A stretch of 23,204 bases of DNA from positions 1-23,204 of IMG/VR virus record IMGVR_UViG_3300031919_000012; one strand, written 5' to 3'. Position numbers and translations under genes: made by a program. A model generated the notes under the pieces. The model did not search any database. It was not told the DNA's origin and saw nothing but the letters and a program-made list of their open reading frames with translations. Positions within the stretch are counted from its first letter, which is position 1, and the number at the start of each line of letters is the position of its first letter. The stretch is from a virus. This document shows positions 13,744 to 22,295 of this stretch, piece by piece.

Positions 13744-15249
13744 ATGAGTGAAATATCAACAGCAGTTGACCCTACCAGAGTAAGTACAGTAATTGGATAT
13801 GCTTTGGATAAGGGTTTTGAGGGGGTGACCGGAGGTTATTTACCTCAAAGAATTGCAATTATAGCTGAAGCGAATACCGATAAACAAGTAGGATTAAGCA
13901 CTAAATTAGTATTTACTTCTGCTGATGAAGTTGCAGCGGAGTGCGGTTATGGAAGCCCTGCACATTTAGCAGCAAAAAGATTAAGAGGTGATGCTCTTGA
14001 TGTTGGAGGTGTTAGTACGGTGGTATATCCATTAGTTGGAAATGTTGCAGCAATAGCACAAGAATATGGAATTACCGTAATAGGTACGGCTTTAAAGTCA
14101 GCAACACAATATGTTATAATTGCAGGAAAATACTATTCTTTTACAGTTGCCTCTATCGATACTGGAGATGAAATTTTAGAAAAAATGAAAGATGCTATAA
14201 ATGCCGTTGCGGATAGCCCTGTGACAGCCGGAGCAATTGTTCTTAATAAATTACCAATAATTTCTAAATGGCAAGGATTAACAGCGCATGACATCGTAAT
14301 TGAATTTGCAGGTGAGGACGTTGGATTAACTTTCGTAGTTACAGAATCATTTGCAGGAGCAGGTGAAGTTTTACCGACAGCAGCATTAGCATTATTTGGT
14401 GAGGAGTGGAATACTATCGTAGTTAATTGCTTAGGTTCTACATCAACAGTTTTAGATGATTACGAACTTTTCAATGGTAATTCAACTGATAGAATAGGAC
14501 GTTATAATTCTGAAAATTTTAAACCATTTATTGCAATTACGGGAACGGTTTTAGATGACAAAGATAATTTAATTTCAATTACAACAGGTCGCAAAAACGA
14601 GCAAACAAACGTAATTATGCCAGCTCCAAACAGTCTAAGTTTGCCGTTTGAAATAGCAGCAGTTACAGCCGGGATTTACGCTCCAAAAGTACAACGTGAT
14701 CCTAAATCTGATATTTTAGAATCAAGATTAATAGGAATAACAGCACCGCAGGATTTAGTTGCTGGCAATTTGGATGTTTACAATAATCGTGATTTGATTG
14801 TAAAAGCAGGATGTTCAACAGTTACTTTAGTTGATGGTGATTATTTTGTAAAAGATTTTGTTACAACTTACCATCCAGACGGCGAGGAACCATCTCAATT
14901 CAGATATGTTAGAAATTTGGCAGGAATTGACTTTAATACAGCTTATCGTATTTTATTTTTAGATAATTTATTTATTAAAGGGCTAACAATTTTACCTGAC
15001 AGTTCGACATCTACTGATCCCAATGTAATTAAACCAAAAAACAGCAAAAGTATAATGATAAATAAGTTAATTATTCCTTTTGCTGATTCAGGTATATTTG
15101 CTGATTCTGCTTATTCGATTGAAAATATGCAAGTAGGTATTGACAGCGTAAATCCTGACAGGCTTAATTTTTTAATTCCTTACAAAAGATCGGGATTTGC
15201 AAGGGTTATCAGTACAAATGCAGTTGCAAACTTTTATTTAGGAGGATAG
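13744..15249 (+). CDS. Contractile tail sheath protein, Mu gpL-like
   Basis: This 501-residue protein forms the outer sheath that contracts to drive the tube through the host envelope. It resembles the Mu gpL-type sheath: an N-terminal segment with LPQRIAIIAEANTDKQ, then the characteristic YGSPAHLAAKRLRG, GGVSTVVYPL, a variable middle domain, and a C-terminal core that includes ARVISTNAVANFYLGG at the end. It shows that the phage is a myovirus. Length is typical. The tube gene follows after one base, the usual order (sheath, then tube). Confidence 0.85.
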   Translation: MSEISTAVDPTRVSTVIGYALDKGFEGVTGGYLPQRIAIIAEANTDKQVGLSTKLVFTSADEVAAECGYGSPAHLAAKRLRGDALDVGGVSTVVYPLVGNVAAIAQEYGITVIGTALKSATQYVIIAGKYYSFTVASIDTGDEILEKMKDAINAVADSPVTAGAIVLNKLPIISKWQGLTAHDIVIEFAGEDVGLTFVVTESFAGAGEVLPTAALALFGEEWNTIVVNCLGSTSTVLDDYELFNGNSTDRIGRYNSENFKPFIAITGTVLDDKDNLISITTGRKNEQTNVIMPAPNSLSLPFEIAAVTAGIYAPKVQRDPKSDILESRLIGITAPQDLVAGNLDVYNNRDLIVKAGCSTVTLVDGDYFVKDFVTTYHPDGEEPSQFRYVRNLAGIDFNTAYRILFLDNLFIKGLTILPDSSTSTDPNVIKPKNSKSIMINKLIIPFADSGIFADSAYSIENMQVGIDSVNPDRLNFLIPYKRSGFARVISTNAVANFYLGG

Positions 15250-15250
15250 T

Positions 15251-15652
15251 ATGAAAATAGCAGGATTATTCACAGAAGTATTTTGCCAACATTCTATTGT
15301 TGGAAATCAAAAATTTGATCTTAAAAGCGGAGAGGATTCAGAAGTTGATAGAGGTGGTTTTAGGATTACAGATGATGGAAATAATAGAACAGCAAGTGGC
15401 CAAATGATTTTACAGTACGAAAATAATATGCCTTATATTCAATTTACATGTGCCGTAGATGGAGATATTGAAGATTACATTCAGGACTTGATTAAAGAAT
15501 CAATGACTGAATTAGCTAACTGGACATTAACACATATATCAGGAGATGTATATGTTGGTGTTGGAACTGTTGTAGGTGATGTTAAACCAAACAGAAATGC
15601 AGGGACATTACAAATTAAAGTAGCTTTTGAAAAAGACCTTTTAAAAATATAA
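15251..15652 (+). CDS. Tail tube protein
   Basis: This 133-residue protein directly follows the sheath and is of the right size for the Mu gpM-like tube protein that polymerises into the inner tube. It is beta-rich: AGLFTEVFCQHSIVGNQKFDL, GFRITDDGNNRTASGQMILQ, then a helix (EDYIQDLIKESMTELANW) and a strand-turn-strand end. This strand-helix-strand plan fits the tube barrel. The call rests on position plus fold pattern; the family could not be compared directly. Confidence 0.7.
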   Translation: MKIAGLFTEVFCQHSIVGNQKFDLKSGEDSEVDRGGFRITDDGNNRTASGQMILQYENNMPYIQFTCAVDGDIEDYIQDLIKESMTELANWTLTHISGDVYVGVGTVVGDVKPNRNAGTLQIKVAFEKDLLKI

Positions 15653-15656
15653 AACA

Positions 15657-16172
15657 ATGAAAAACGATGCTAAAAATTCAGGTGTTGAGCCAATGGAAGA
15701 AATAAAAGAACTTTCAGAAAATCAAGAAATATTAAACAAGTTATCAAAAAAAGAACTTGACATAATTGAATCTATTGAAAAATGGTTAATTACAAATCGA
15801 AGGTATAAGGATTATGATTTTACTGATGATTTTAAAGTTAGTAAAATCATACCTTTACTTAAATTTGTTGAACATAAAGAGATAGAATTTGTCGAAAATG
15901 CAATAATTCAACATCTCAGAGAACCAATTGAAATGACAAATAAGGGCGGAGATGTTGAACGTAAAATTACAGAATTGCGTTATCGTACACGGTATCAAGA
16001 TTATGAACTTGATAGTTACACACGTGGAATAAATATCCAAAAAGAAACAATGGTATATGTACGTGCGCAAATTGCACTATTAACAAATACAGCACGAAGC
16101 ATAATAGGCAAGTTATCAGACACTGATAGCAATAATAGCAAGTTAATCAGTGCATTGTATTTTTTAGGATAG
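15657..16172 (+). CDS. Tail assembly chaperone, short (zero-frame) form
   Basis: This 171-residue helical, acidic protein lies between tube and tape measure, the place of lambda G/GT and Mu gp41. Such chaperones coat the tape measure protein and recruit tube subunits. Its coding frame ends TAT TTT TTA GGA TAG, which contains the heptamer T TTT TTA (16160-16166) in the correct zero-frame phase for a -1 slip. Slipping continues into the frame that stays open to 16381, giving a longer form. Start is the ATG at 15657, 4 bp after the tube gene. No similarity beyond composition and size is claimed. Confidence 0.65.
   Translation: MKNDAKNSGVEPMEEIKELSENQEILNKLSKKELDIIESIEKWLITNRRYKDYDFTDDFKVSKIIPLLKFVEHKEIEFVENAIIQHLREPIEMTNKGGDVERKITELRYRTRYQDYELDSYTRGINIQKETMVYVRAQIALLTNTARSIIGKLSDTDSNNSKLISALYFLG
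16160..16166 (+). other. Slippery site for -1 frameshift (TTTTTTA)
   Basis: T TTT TTA fits the X XXY YYZ rule exactly in the reading frame of the tail assembly chaperone gene. It lies two codons before the zero-frame stop. The -1 frame is open from 16139 to the stop at 16381, so a slip here produces a fusion. Frameshifting at the end of this chaperone gene is a conserved feature of tailed phages. Confidence 0.7.
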
Positions 16173-16381
16173 CGAACCTTTCTGAAGATAAACGAAGTTG
16201 CAACGTTGAAATGGTTCAGATTTTAGATATAGAATCAATAAATACATGCATTAAACAGGTCGGTTTTGAAATGAAATGGACTCCTGAGATATTAAATAAA
16301 TTATATTTAGATGACTTTGATAGTTCAGGATTATTTTTTTGGTACAATGAGATTTTAAGACAATTACAAAAAAACGATTAA
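16166..16381 (+). CDS. C-terminal extension of tail assembly chaperone (-1 frame)
   Basis: After slippage at 16160-16166 translation continues in the -1 frame: RIANLSEDKRSCNVEMVQIL and onward to KND-stop at 16381, about 71 residues. The frame also has an internal ATG at 16211 that would give 56 residues, starting MVQILDIESINTCIKQ, if translated alone. The segment is predicted helical, with WTPEILNKLYL and WYNEILRQLQ. Its TAA overlaps the ATG of the tape measure gene (TAATG). The longer product would correspond to lambda gpGT, whose T domain recruits tube subunits. As an independent gene it would be an alternative, but the slippery site makes fusion more likely. Confidence 0.65.
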   Translation, partial: RIANLSEDKRSCNVEMVQILDIESINTCIKQVGFEMKWTPEILNKLYLDDFDSSGLFFWYNEILRQLQKND

Positions 16382-18496
16382 ATGGCAGCTTTTACCATAC
16401 CCTCAATATTCAAAGCAATAGATAAAGTTACTACGCCTGTTCGTAAGATGCAAGCTAGTGTCAAAGGTTTTGGCAAGAGTGCAACAGTATCAATGCAACG
16501 TGCATCAATGTCGCTGGGAAGTTTAAAACGTAAAATCTCACTGATGCAAGCTAGTGTCAAAGGTTTTGGCAGGAGTGCAACAGTATCAATGCAACGTGCA
16601 TCAATGTCGCTGGGAAGTTTCAATCGTAAAATCTCACTGATGCATGCCAACGTTAAAAAAAAGGTAAAAGGAATATTAGGTAGTTTAGGTAGTCTAGGTG
16701 CTGGGATAGGTTTGTTGATGGTCGGTCGGGAAATAGTAAATGCTAATATTAAGGTTGATAATGCTTTACAAAGTTTACAGGCTATTACAGGAGTAACTGG
16801 AAAAGAATTTAAATCTTTTGCCGCTCAAATTGACATTGTTTCAAAAAGACAAAAAATCTTTGCGGGTAATACTGCAAAGGCTTTTGAATTAGTTGGTAGT
16901 GCAAAACCAGAACTTTTAGAAAGTGCCGCAGCATTAGCAAAAGTTACCGAGGCAGCATTAATTTTAGGCAAAGCAGGTAATTTAGAAGTAACAGATGCAG
17001 TTGATTCATTAACTGTATCAATGAATCAATTCGGTGTAGGTGCAGATAAGGCAGCAGAGTTTGTTGATATATTAGCAACTGCTCAGCAAAAAGGATCTGG
17101 AACTATACAATATTTATCAGAAGCTATGGTTAATGCAGGAGGTACTTCAAGAGCTTTTGGAAATTCTTTTGAAGATACTGTTGCGATATTAGAAGGTTTT
17201 GCAAAATCAGGAACACCAGCAAGTGAAGCAGGAACTATGTTAGCAGGTATTTTAGCAAAACTTTCAACTGCTCAGAAAAGGGAATTTAATCCACAATTTA
17301 CGAAAGCAACTGATATAATAAATAATTTATCTAAAGCTAATTTATCATATAATGATTTATTAGAATTAACTGATGTAAGGGGTGCAAAATGGTTAACTAC
17401 TATTATTAATCAAAATGATGTAGTTCAAAAATTGACAGGTAATTTAAATGAAGTTGGTAATGCTCAATCACAGGCTAATATTCAAACTATGTCTTTTGGT
17501 ATCTTATTAAAAGAAATTCAAGCTGCGTTTAAAAATGCTACGACTTCAACTGATTCACAAAATAAAAGTCTTGTAAATTTAAAATTATTCTTACGTTCAG
17601 TTGCTGATAATATGGATAGAATAGTTGATGTTACTCTTAAAATTGTTAAATGGTTTGCAATTTATAAAGGTGTTACAATATTATTTAAAGTAGCTCAATT
17701 GGGATTAAATACAGTGATAGGATTATCAAATATTGCAACAGGTCTTCAAGTAGCATTATCAAAAAAATCTGTATTCGCATTACGCCACAATATAGTCGCA
17801 TTAAAATCATACAAAGTAGCTATGGGATTAGTTACTGCTGCTAAATGGTTTTATAATTCAGCTTTGGTACCTGCAATATCTGGAACGTTGGCTTTTGCAG
17901 CAGCGTTATGGGCTAATCCTATCACATGGATAGTAATTGCGATAATAGCTTTAATTGCTGCAATAGTATTATTAGTAATTCACTGGAAACAAGTTGTTAC
18001 ATGGATAAAAAAAGTTTGGGATCAATTTAAAAATACTAAATTTATTAAAAAAGTAATTGAATATTTTAACAATTTTATTGTTGTAATAAAAAATGTAATT
18101 AATAAATTAAAAGAAATCGGGAAGGCAATTAAAACATTTGTAATTGACAAATTCAAAGCAGTAAGTGAGTTGGTTGGTAACATAGTCGACAGAGTTGCTA
18201 AATTTTTCGGACGTAAAGATACGATAACAGCAGAAGAAACATTAAGAATACAAGCCGAAAAACAAGGATCGTATCAAGATATTGTTAGCAAAAACGCTGG
18301 TGGCGATTTAGTTAATTTACCAATGAATCAAATAAACCAAAACACATTAACAAATAAAGAAGTTATTACTAATCAAAATAATAAACAGCAACCAGTTCAA
18401 AAGAATAATAGAGTAGATTTATATATAAATGACAGGTCAAAAGAAACTCAATCTTATGTGGAAGGTGATGTGGATGTACATAATACAGGGTATTAA
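16382..18496 (+). CDS. Tail tape measure protein
   Basis: This 704-residue protein sets tail length and passes with the DNA into the host. The N-terminal region has a basic 32-residue unit duplicated (residues 23-86). Residues 110-330 form the conserved tape measure domain with GVTGKEFKSFAAQ, FEDTVAILEGFAKSG and SEAGTMLAGILAKL. A long hydrophobic stretch (about 495-535, including WANPITWIVIAIIALIAAIV) would form membrane helices, a family feature. The C-terminal part is charged and helical. In phage tails each residue corresponds to roughly 0.15 nm, so about 100 nm of tail is a fair inference. The gene follows the chaperone with overlapping TAATG, and no cut or frameshift is seen. Confidence 0.9.
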   Translation: MAAFTIPSIFKAIDKVTTPVRKMQASVKGFGKSATVSMQRASMSLGSLKRKISLMQASVKGFGRSATVSMQRASMSLGSFNRKISLMHANVKKKVKGILGSLGSLGAGIGLLMVGREIVNANIKVDNALQSLQAITGVTGKEFKSFAAQIDIVSKRQKIFAGNTAKAFELVGSAKPELLESAAALAKVTEAALILGKAGNLEVTDAVDSLTVSMNQFGVGADKAAEFVDILATAQQKGSGTIQYLSEAMVNAGGTSRAFGNSFEDTVAILEGFAKSGTPASEAGTMLAGILAKLSTAQKREFNPQFTKATDIINNLSKANLSYNDLLELTDVRGAKWLTTIINQNDVVQKLTGNLNEVGNAQSQANIQTMSFGILLKEIQAAFKNATTSTDSQNKSLVNLKLFLRSVADNMDRIVDVTLKIVKWFAIYKGVTILFKVAQLGLNTVIGLSNIATGLQVALSKKSVFALRHNIVALKSYKVAMGLVTAAKWFYNSALVPAISGTLAFAAALWANPITWIVIAIIALIAAIVLLVIHWKQVVTWIKKVWDQFKNTKFIKKVIEYFNNFIVVIKNVINKLKEIGKAIKTFVIDKFKAVSELVGNIVDRVAKFFGRKDTITAEETLRIQAEKQGSYQDIVSKNAGGDLVNLPMNQINQNTLTNKEVITNQNNKQQPVQKNNRVDLYINDRSKETQSYVEGDVDVHNTGY
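16448..16639 (+). repeat. 96-bp tandem duplication in tape measure gene
   Basis: Two 96-bp units (16448-16543 and 16544-16639) starting ATGCAAGCTAGTG differ at only 3 bases. They encode a 32-residue basic unit (MQASVKGFGKSATVSMQRAS...). A degenerate third unit starts with ATGCATGCC at 16640. The in-frame duplication lengthens the protein by 32 residues and is recent. Confidence 0.9.
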
Positions 18497-18970
18497 ATGA
18501 TTAACAAACAATTATATGAAACTTTGGACGGCGGTTCGCTTGTAATATTTGAAAATGATATTCAAGTTGACAGGGGTATTTTTACAGATATTTATTTACA
18601 TTTATTTTCATCTGTTTCCCCGTTCTGGGCAAATAATATTTTTAATCTTAATATAGATTCGCAAACTGAGAAAGCCTTATATGAAAATTCACTTGACAAT
18701 ACAGGAAAAGAAAATATAAAAAGAGCTATAAAATCAGATTTATCAAAAATAACTTATGCAACATTTGATATAGAATTAACAAGTTTAAATGATAAGTTAG
18801 AAATTAAAATAACAGCAAAAAACAATGGTACTTTACATATGGTTTGGGATTTTACGAAAAATCAAAATATAAGTATTTCAATTCAAGATACAACGACAGG
18901 CGATCCATTATTATCAAAAAGTGGATTTGAATTATTAACAAAAGATGGTCAAAAATTAACAACAAGATGA
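18497..18970 (+). CDS. Baseplate protein, Mu gp46-like
   Basis: This 157-residue protein opens with TLDGGSLVIFENDIQVDRGI and then TDIYLHLFSSVSPFWAN, which recalls Mu gp46 and related baseplate wedge proteins (small proteins of gp25/W type that have a GG-L start, a conserved LFS/LFT segment, and an aromatic W). The middle is helical (EKALYENSLDNTGKENIKRA), the end beta-rich. It lies before the gp47-like gene, as gp46 does in Mu. I could not confirm the family formally. Its stop overlaps the next ATG by 4 bp (ATGA). Confidence 0.5.
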   Translation: MINKQLYETLDGGSLVIFENDIQVDRGIFTDIYLHLFSSVSPFWANNIFNLNIDSQTEKALYENSLDNTGKENIKRAIKSDLSKITYATFDIELTSLNDKLEIKITAKNNGTLHMVWDFTKNQNISISIQDTTTGDPLLSKSGFELLTKDGQKLTTR

Positions 18971-19668
18971 AAAAATTAATATTATTTTTAGGAATTTTAA
19001 TATCAGTTAATTGTTATTCGCAAAGATTAATTGATTTGCCAACTGCTACTACTTATTTGCCAGTTGATTACTTGGTTTTGGAACCTTTAAGTTTTTCAGG
19101 AAACACAAGTAAATTAGCAATCCAAAACTTTTTTAAAGATGTTGTAATTACTGATTCTTTAATAATTAACGGTAATATAAATATATCCGGAACATTAGAA
19201 GCCGCAAATAGAGTAAGCCAATATCATAGACAGGCAGATATATCAACTTCATCTGCCGATACGTGGGAAACAGTAAAATTTGATACTTTAATATTAAGTG
19301 AATCGACAAAAGGATTTGATTTTGATGACGATTCAACATATTTTGTAGTAGATTTTGACGGTATTATAAGAGTTCAAGGATGTGGACATTGGGAATGGGC
19401 TGGTGGCATAAGCGATGCGAAAATGTATATACGTACATTAATTAATTCAACAGAAGCACGGTGTTTACAAGCAAACGACGATAAGGCTTTCAAAAGTGGT
19501 GATGATGGTATGCTGGGTTTTATAGGCACAATAGCAATAGAAGCAACAGATACAATAAGAATACAATACCAAGTCAGTAGTACAGATATAGACTGGTCAG
19601 GTTCTGCTGTCTTTGATAATGCCGTGAGTTTTAGCGTTAATTTTGAACAAATAGCAAAGAAAGAATAA
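18967..19668 (+). CDS. Secreted-looking protein with C1q/jelly-roll-like domain
   Basis: This 233-residue protein has a signal peptide: MKKL, a hydrophobic stretch ILFLGILISVN, and CYSQ with likely cleavage after Q19. The Cys at 17 does not make a good lipobox. The C-terminal 140 residues look like a beta-sandwich of the C1q/TNF type: TWETVKFDTLIL, FVVDFDGIIRVQGCGHWEW, KMYIRTLINSTEARC, and a final strand FSVNFEQIAK. Such domains are common in phage fibres and host surface proteins and bind other proteins or sugars. It overlaps the gp46-like gene by 4 bp, so it belongs to the tail operon, yet it should be exported. Its role in the virion is uncertain. Confidence 0.6.
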   Translation: MKKLILFLGILISVNCYSQRLIDLPTATTYLPVDYLVLEPLSFSGNTSKLAIQNFFKDVVITDSLIINGNINISGTLEAANRVSQYHRQADISTSSADTWETVKFDTLILSESTKGFDFDDDSTYFVVDFDGIIRVQGCGHWEWAGGISDAKMYIRTLINSTEARCLQANDDKAFKSGDDGMLGFIGTIAIEATDTIRIQYQVSSTDIDWSGSAVFDNAVSFSVNFEQIAKKE

Positions 19669-19708
19669 AATTTTATTTTCGGAATTTATAAAATAATTCA
19701 GATAAAAA

Positions 19709-20836
19709 ATGACAAAAGAAGAACTATTTGAACAAATAAAATTAGATTTTGCAAATATTTATAATATTTCAGTTGATGAATTAGGAGTTAATTTCCTTGC
19801 TGAAAGTGCTGTATTAGCAACCTCGATGTATTCATTGCAATTAAGAATAAACGAAATATCTGCCAATGTTTGGGCTGGAAGCGCTAATATGGAAACCTTA
19901 TTAAGTATTGGATCAAGTAAAATAGGGCGTTTGCCATTTCCTGCTGTTTCTGGAATTTATACCTGTACAACTGTTCTTATTTCTGGTGAAACTGCTACAA
20001 TACCAATAGGTACTCGATTTAAAAAAGGTATTTATATTTATGAAAGTTTAGCTACTATTAATCCAGGAGATGACATACAAGTAAGAGCTTTAACCGCTGG
20101 AATAGATAGTGTATTAATTGTAAGTAATGAATTGCAAAGTCTTTCACCTTTAATTTCAATTAATGATATAATTACCGTAAGTGCTGTTGATACTGCACCG
20201 TCAGACGCAGAAGATATAGAAGATTATAGACTGGATGTAGTCAGCAGCTTTACGCTACGCCCAAACGGAGGTAATGCTTCAGATTATATACTTTGGGCTT
20301 CAGATGTAGCAGCAATAAGAACTGTTTATCCTTATGCGGCAGATGGTAACGCTGGTAAGATAGTTGTCTATTGTGAGGGTATTAATCCTTTTATTCCAAC
20401 TTCAGCAACTATTGATGAAGTTATAGAAGCTATAAAATATGATACTGATGGAGTCGGAAGGGTTTTAGTTGATTTATTTCCTTTCATAAATAATACTTAT
20501 ATTTTGCCTATTCAAGTTACATATATTAACATTGTGTTAACAAGTGGCGTTGCTGGTCAACAGGCAGCAGCAAAAACGGTAATTGAAGATTATCTGTATA
20601 ATATAAGACCTTATTTGCCAACTTTAAATAAAACATATAATGCGAGTTTCGACACTATAACTCAGCAAGGATTAATAAAAGCATTATCAGATAACGATAT
20701 TACATTTACAGCAGTTACTTTAAAAGTAAAACCTTTGGGCGGTGTTGAACAAACAGTAACAGAATACAAAATTGGCGATGCTAATGATCCTACTTATTAT
20801 GGTGAAATACCAGTATTAGAAAGTTTAATTATATAA
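19709..20836 (+). CDS. Baseplate protein, gpJ/Mu gp47-like
   Basis: This 375-residue protein fits the baseplate J-like family (PF04865), the wedge component of contractile tails. N-terminal residues form helices with FLAESAVLATSMYSLQLRINE and WAGSANMETLLSIGSSKIGRLP, followed by a beta-rich domain with the family-typical ATIPIGTRFK. Then comes the region DYRLDVVSSFTLRPNGGNASDYILWA, characteristic of gp47/J (Arg near NGG and W-A segments), and a C-terminal mixed domain. Its stop overlaps the next start by one base. It lies in the Mu order gp46-gp47-gp48. The upstream gap of 40 bp contains only AT-rich sequence. Confidence 0.85.
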   Translation: MTKEELFEQIKLDFANIYNISVDELGVNFLAESAVLATSMYSLQLRINEISANVWAGSANMETLLSIGSSKIGRLPFPAVSGIYTCTTVLISGETATIPIGTRFKKGIYIYESLATINPGDDIQVRALTAGIDSVLIVSNELQSLSPLISINDIITVSAVDTAPSDAEDIEDYRLDVVSSFTLRPNGGNASDYILWASDVAAIRTVYPYAADGNAGKIVVYCEGINPFIPTSATIDEVIEAIKYDTDGVGRVLVDLFPFINNTYILPIQVTYINIVLTSGVAGQQAAAKTVIEDYLYNIRPYLPTLNKTYNASFDTITQQGLIKALSDNDITFTAVTLKVKPLGGVEQTVTEYKIGDANDPTYYGEIPVLESLII

Positions 20837-22293
20837 TGGATTCGAAAAGATACATAGAATTATTATTCCCTAATGGACGGGCTTTTGCGAGTGTCGAAGA
20901 TTCTGAAAAATATAATGAAGTTTTGGCAATGCAAATTGATAAGGTACTTGCATGGATTCAGGATTTTCAGGATCAATTATGGTATGTAAATGACAATTTC
21001 AATCCCGAGCCTTGGGAACTGAGATATAATATTAACGTTCCTGAATTTTCTACATTAGAACAAAGGCGAATTATTGTAAAATCTTATATGGCATTTCCCC
21101 AATCTCAAAACAGATTGAGTCTTGATTATATACAAGGTCAATTAAATTTAGCAGGGTTTACGAATGTCATAGTAAGCACAAACGAAATCGGATATGTAGG
21201 GAGATATATACATGCGAATAATATAAGTTTTTTTGAAAACTTTTTAATAGGAACTGATACATATAATTCAATATTAATATCTGGTTCAATTGATGCAACA
21301 TATTATTTAAAAATGTTGCTTTTAATAATGAGCTTGAAACCACTAGATACTGTTGTTTATGATGATGTTGATGTTTACACAACGATAGCATTAGATGATA
21401 CATTAGCAATAGCAATACCAACAGATGTTTATTTTGTTTCTAAGTTTGGAAGCTCTGGGACTGGAAATGGTCAGTTTACAACCCCTATAGCAATTGCAGT
21501 AACCGATACTAATATTTATGTGATTGATACTTACATGGATAACGTACAGATTTTTGATTTAAGTGGAACTTTTGTTTCTAAGTTTGGAAGCACTGGGACT
21601 GGAAATGGTCAGTTTACAACACCGACAGCATTTGCAGTAACCGATACTAATATTTATGTGGTTGATAGAGATAGAGATGACGTACAGATTTTTGATTTAA
21701 GTGGAACTTTTGTTTCTAAGTTTGGAAGTTCTGGGATTGAAAATGGTCAGTTTACAATCCCGATAGGAATTGCAGTAACCAATACTAATATTTACGTTGT
21801 TGATAATGGTAGATGTGATGTACAGATTTTTGATTTAAGTGGAACTTTTGTTTCTAAGTTTGGAAGCACTGGGACTGGAAATGGTCAATTTATAAATCCT
21901 AGAGCAATTGCAGTAACCGATACTAATATTTATGTGGTTGATAGAGATAGAGATGACGTACAGATTTTTGATTTAAGTGGAACTTTTGTTTTTAAGTTTG
22001 GAAGCACTGGGACTGGAAATGGTCAATTTATAAATCCTAGAGCAATTGCAGTAACCGATACTAATATTTATGTGGTTGATAGAGATAGAGATGACGTACA
22101 GATTTTTGATTTAAGTGGAACTTTTGTTTCTAAGTTTGGAAGCACTGGGACTGGAAATGGTCAGTTTACAATACCGACAGGAATTGCAGTAACCGATACT
22201 AATATTTATGTGGTTGATTTGGACAGAGATGACGTTCAAATATTCAATGATATTTTAGCAGATAATTTAGCAATAGTATTAACAACATTTTAA
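20836..22293 (+). CDS. gp48-like baseplate protein fused to NHL propeller
   Basis: Residues 1-190 of this 485-residue protein match the Mu gp48 (DUF2313/YmfQ-like) baseplate family: the start MDSKRYIELLFPNGRAF, EDSEKYNEVLAMQIDKV, then EQRRIIVKSYMAFPQSQN and LDYIQGQLNLAGF. Residues 200-472 hold six NHL-type repeats of 46 residues, each with FVSKFG, GNGQF, IAVTDTNIYVVD, and DVQIFDLSGT, which would close into a six-bladed beta-propeller. The C-terminal tail is DILADNLAIVLTTF. gp48 family members normally end after about 200 residues. The propeller is presumably at the tail tip or side and may bind a host sugar or protein. Repeats are very similar at DNA level. The fusion is plain in one reading frame, with no stop or shift. 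Confidence 0.85.
   Translation: MDSKRYIELLFPNGRAFASVEDSEKYNEVLAMQIDKVLAWIQDFQDQLWYVNDNFNPEPWELRYNINVPEFSTLEQRRIIVKSYMAFPQSQNRLSLDYIQGQLNLAGFTNVIVSTNEIGYVGRYIHANNISFFENFLIGTDTYNSILISGSIDATYYLKMLLLIMSLKPLDTVVYDDVDVYTTIALDDTLAIAIPTDVYFVSKFGSSGTGNGQFTTPIAIAVTDTNIYVIDTYMDNVQIFDLSGTFVSKFGSTGTGNGQFTTPTAFAVTDTNIYVVDRDRDDVQIFDLSGTFVSKFGSSGIENGQFTIPIGIAVTNTNIYVVDNGRCDVQIFDLSGTFVSKFGSTGTGNGQFINPRAIAVTDTNIYVVDRDRDDVQIFDLSGTFVFKFGSTGTGNGQFINPRAIAVTDTNIYVVDRDRDDVQIFDLSGTFVSKFGSTGTGNGQFTIPTGIAVTDTNIYVVDLDRDDVQIFNDILADNLAIVLTTF
21433..22248 (+). repeat. Six 138-bp NHL-coding repeats
   Basis: Units start at 21433, 21571, 21709, 21847, 21985 and 22123; the last lacks its end. They share most bases, including TTTGTTTCTAAGTTTGGAAG and GCAGTAACCGATACTAA. 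Units 4 and 5 are almost identical. Variation is concentrated after TTTACA and in the loop after TATGTGGTTGAT. The near-identity suggests recent expansion or gene conversion. Confidence 0.92.
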
Positions 22294-22295
22294 TT

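Noticed and set aside
16378-16650. Minus-strand open frame with internal repeat
   Set aside because: It mirrors the 96-bp duplication in the tape measure gene and has no supporting signals.
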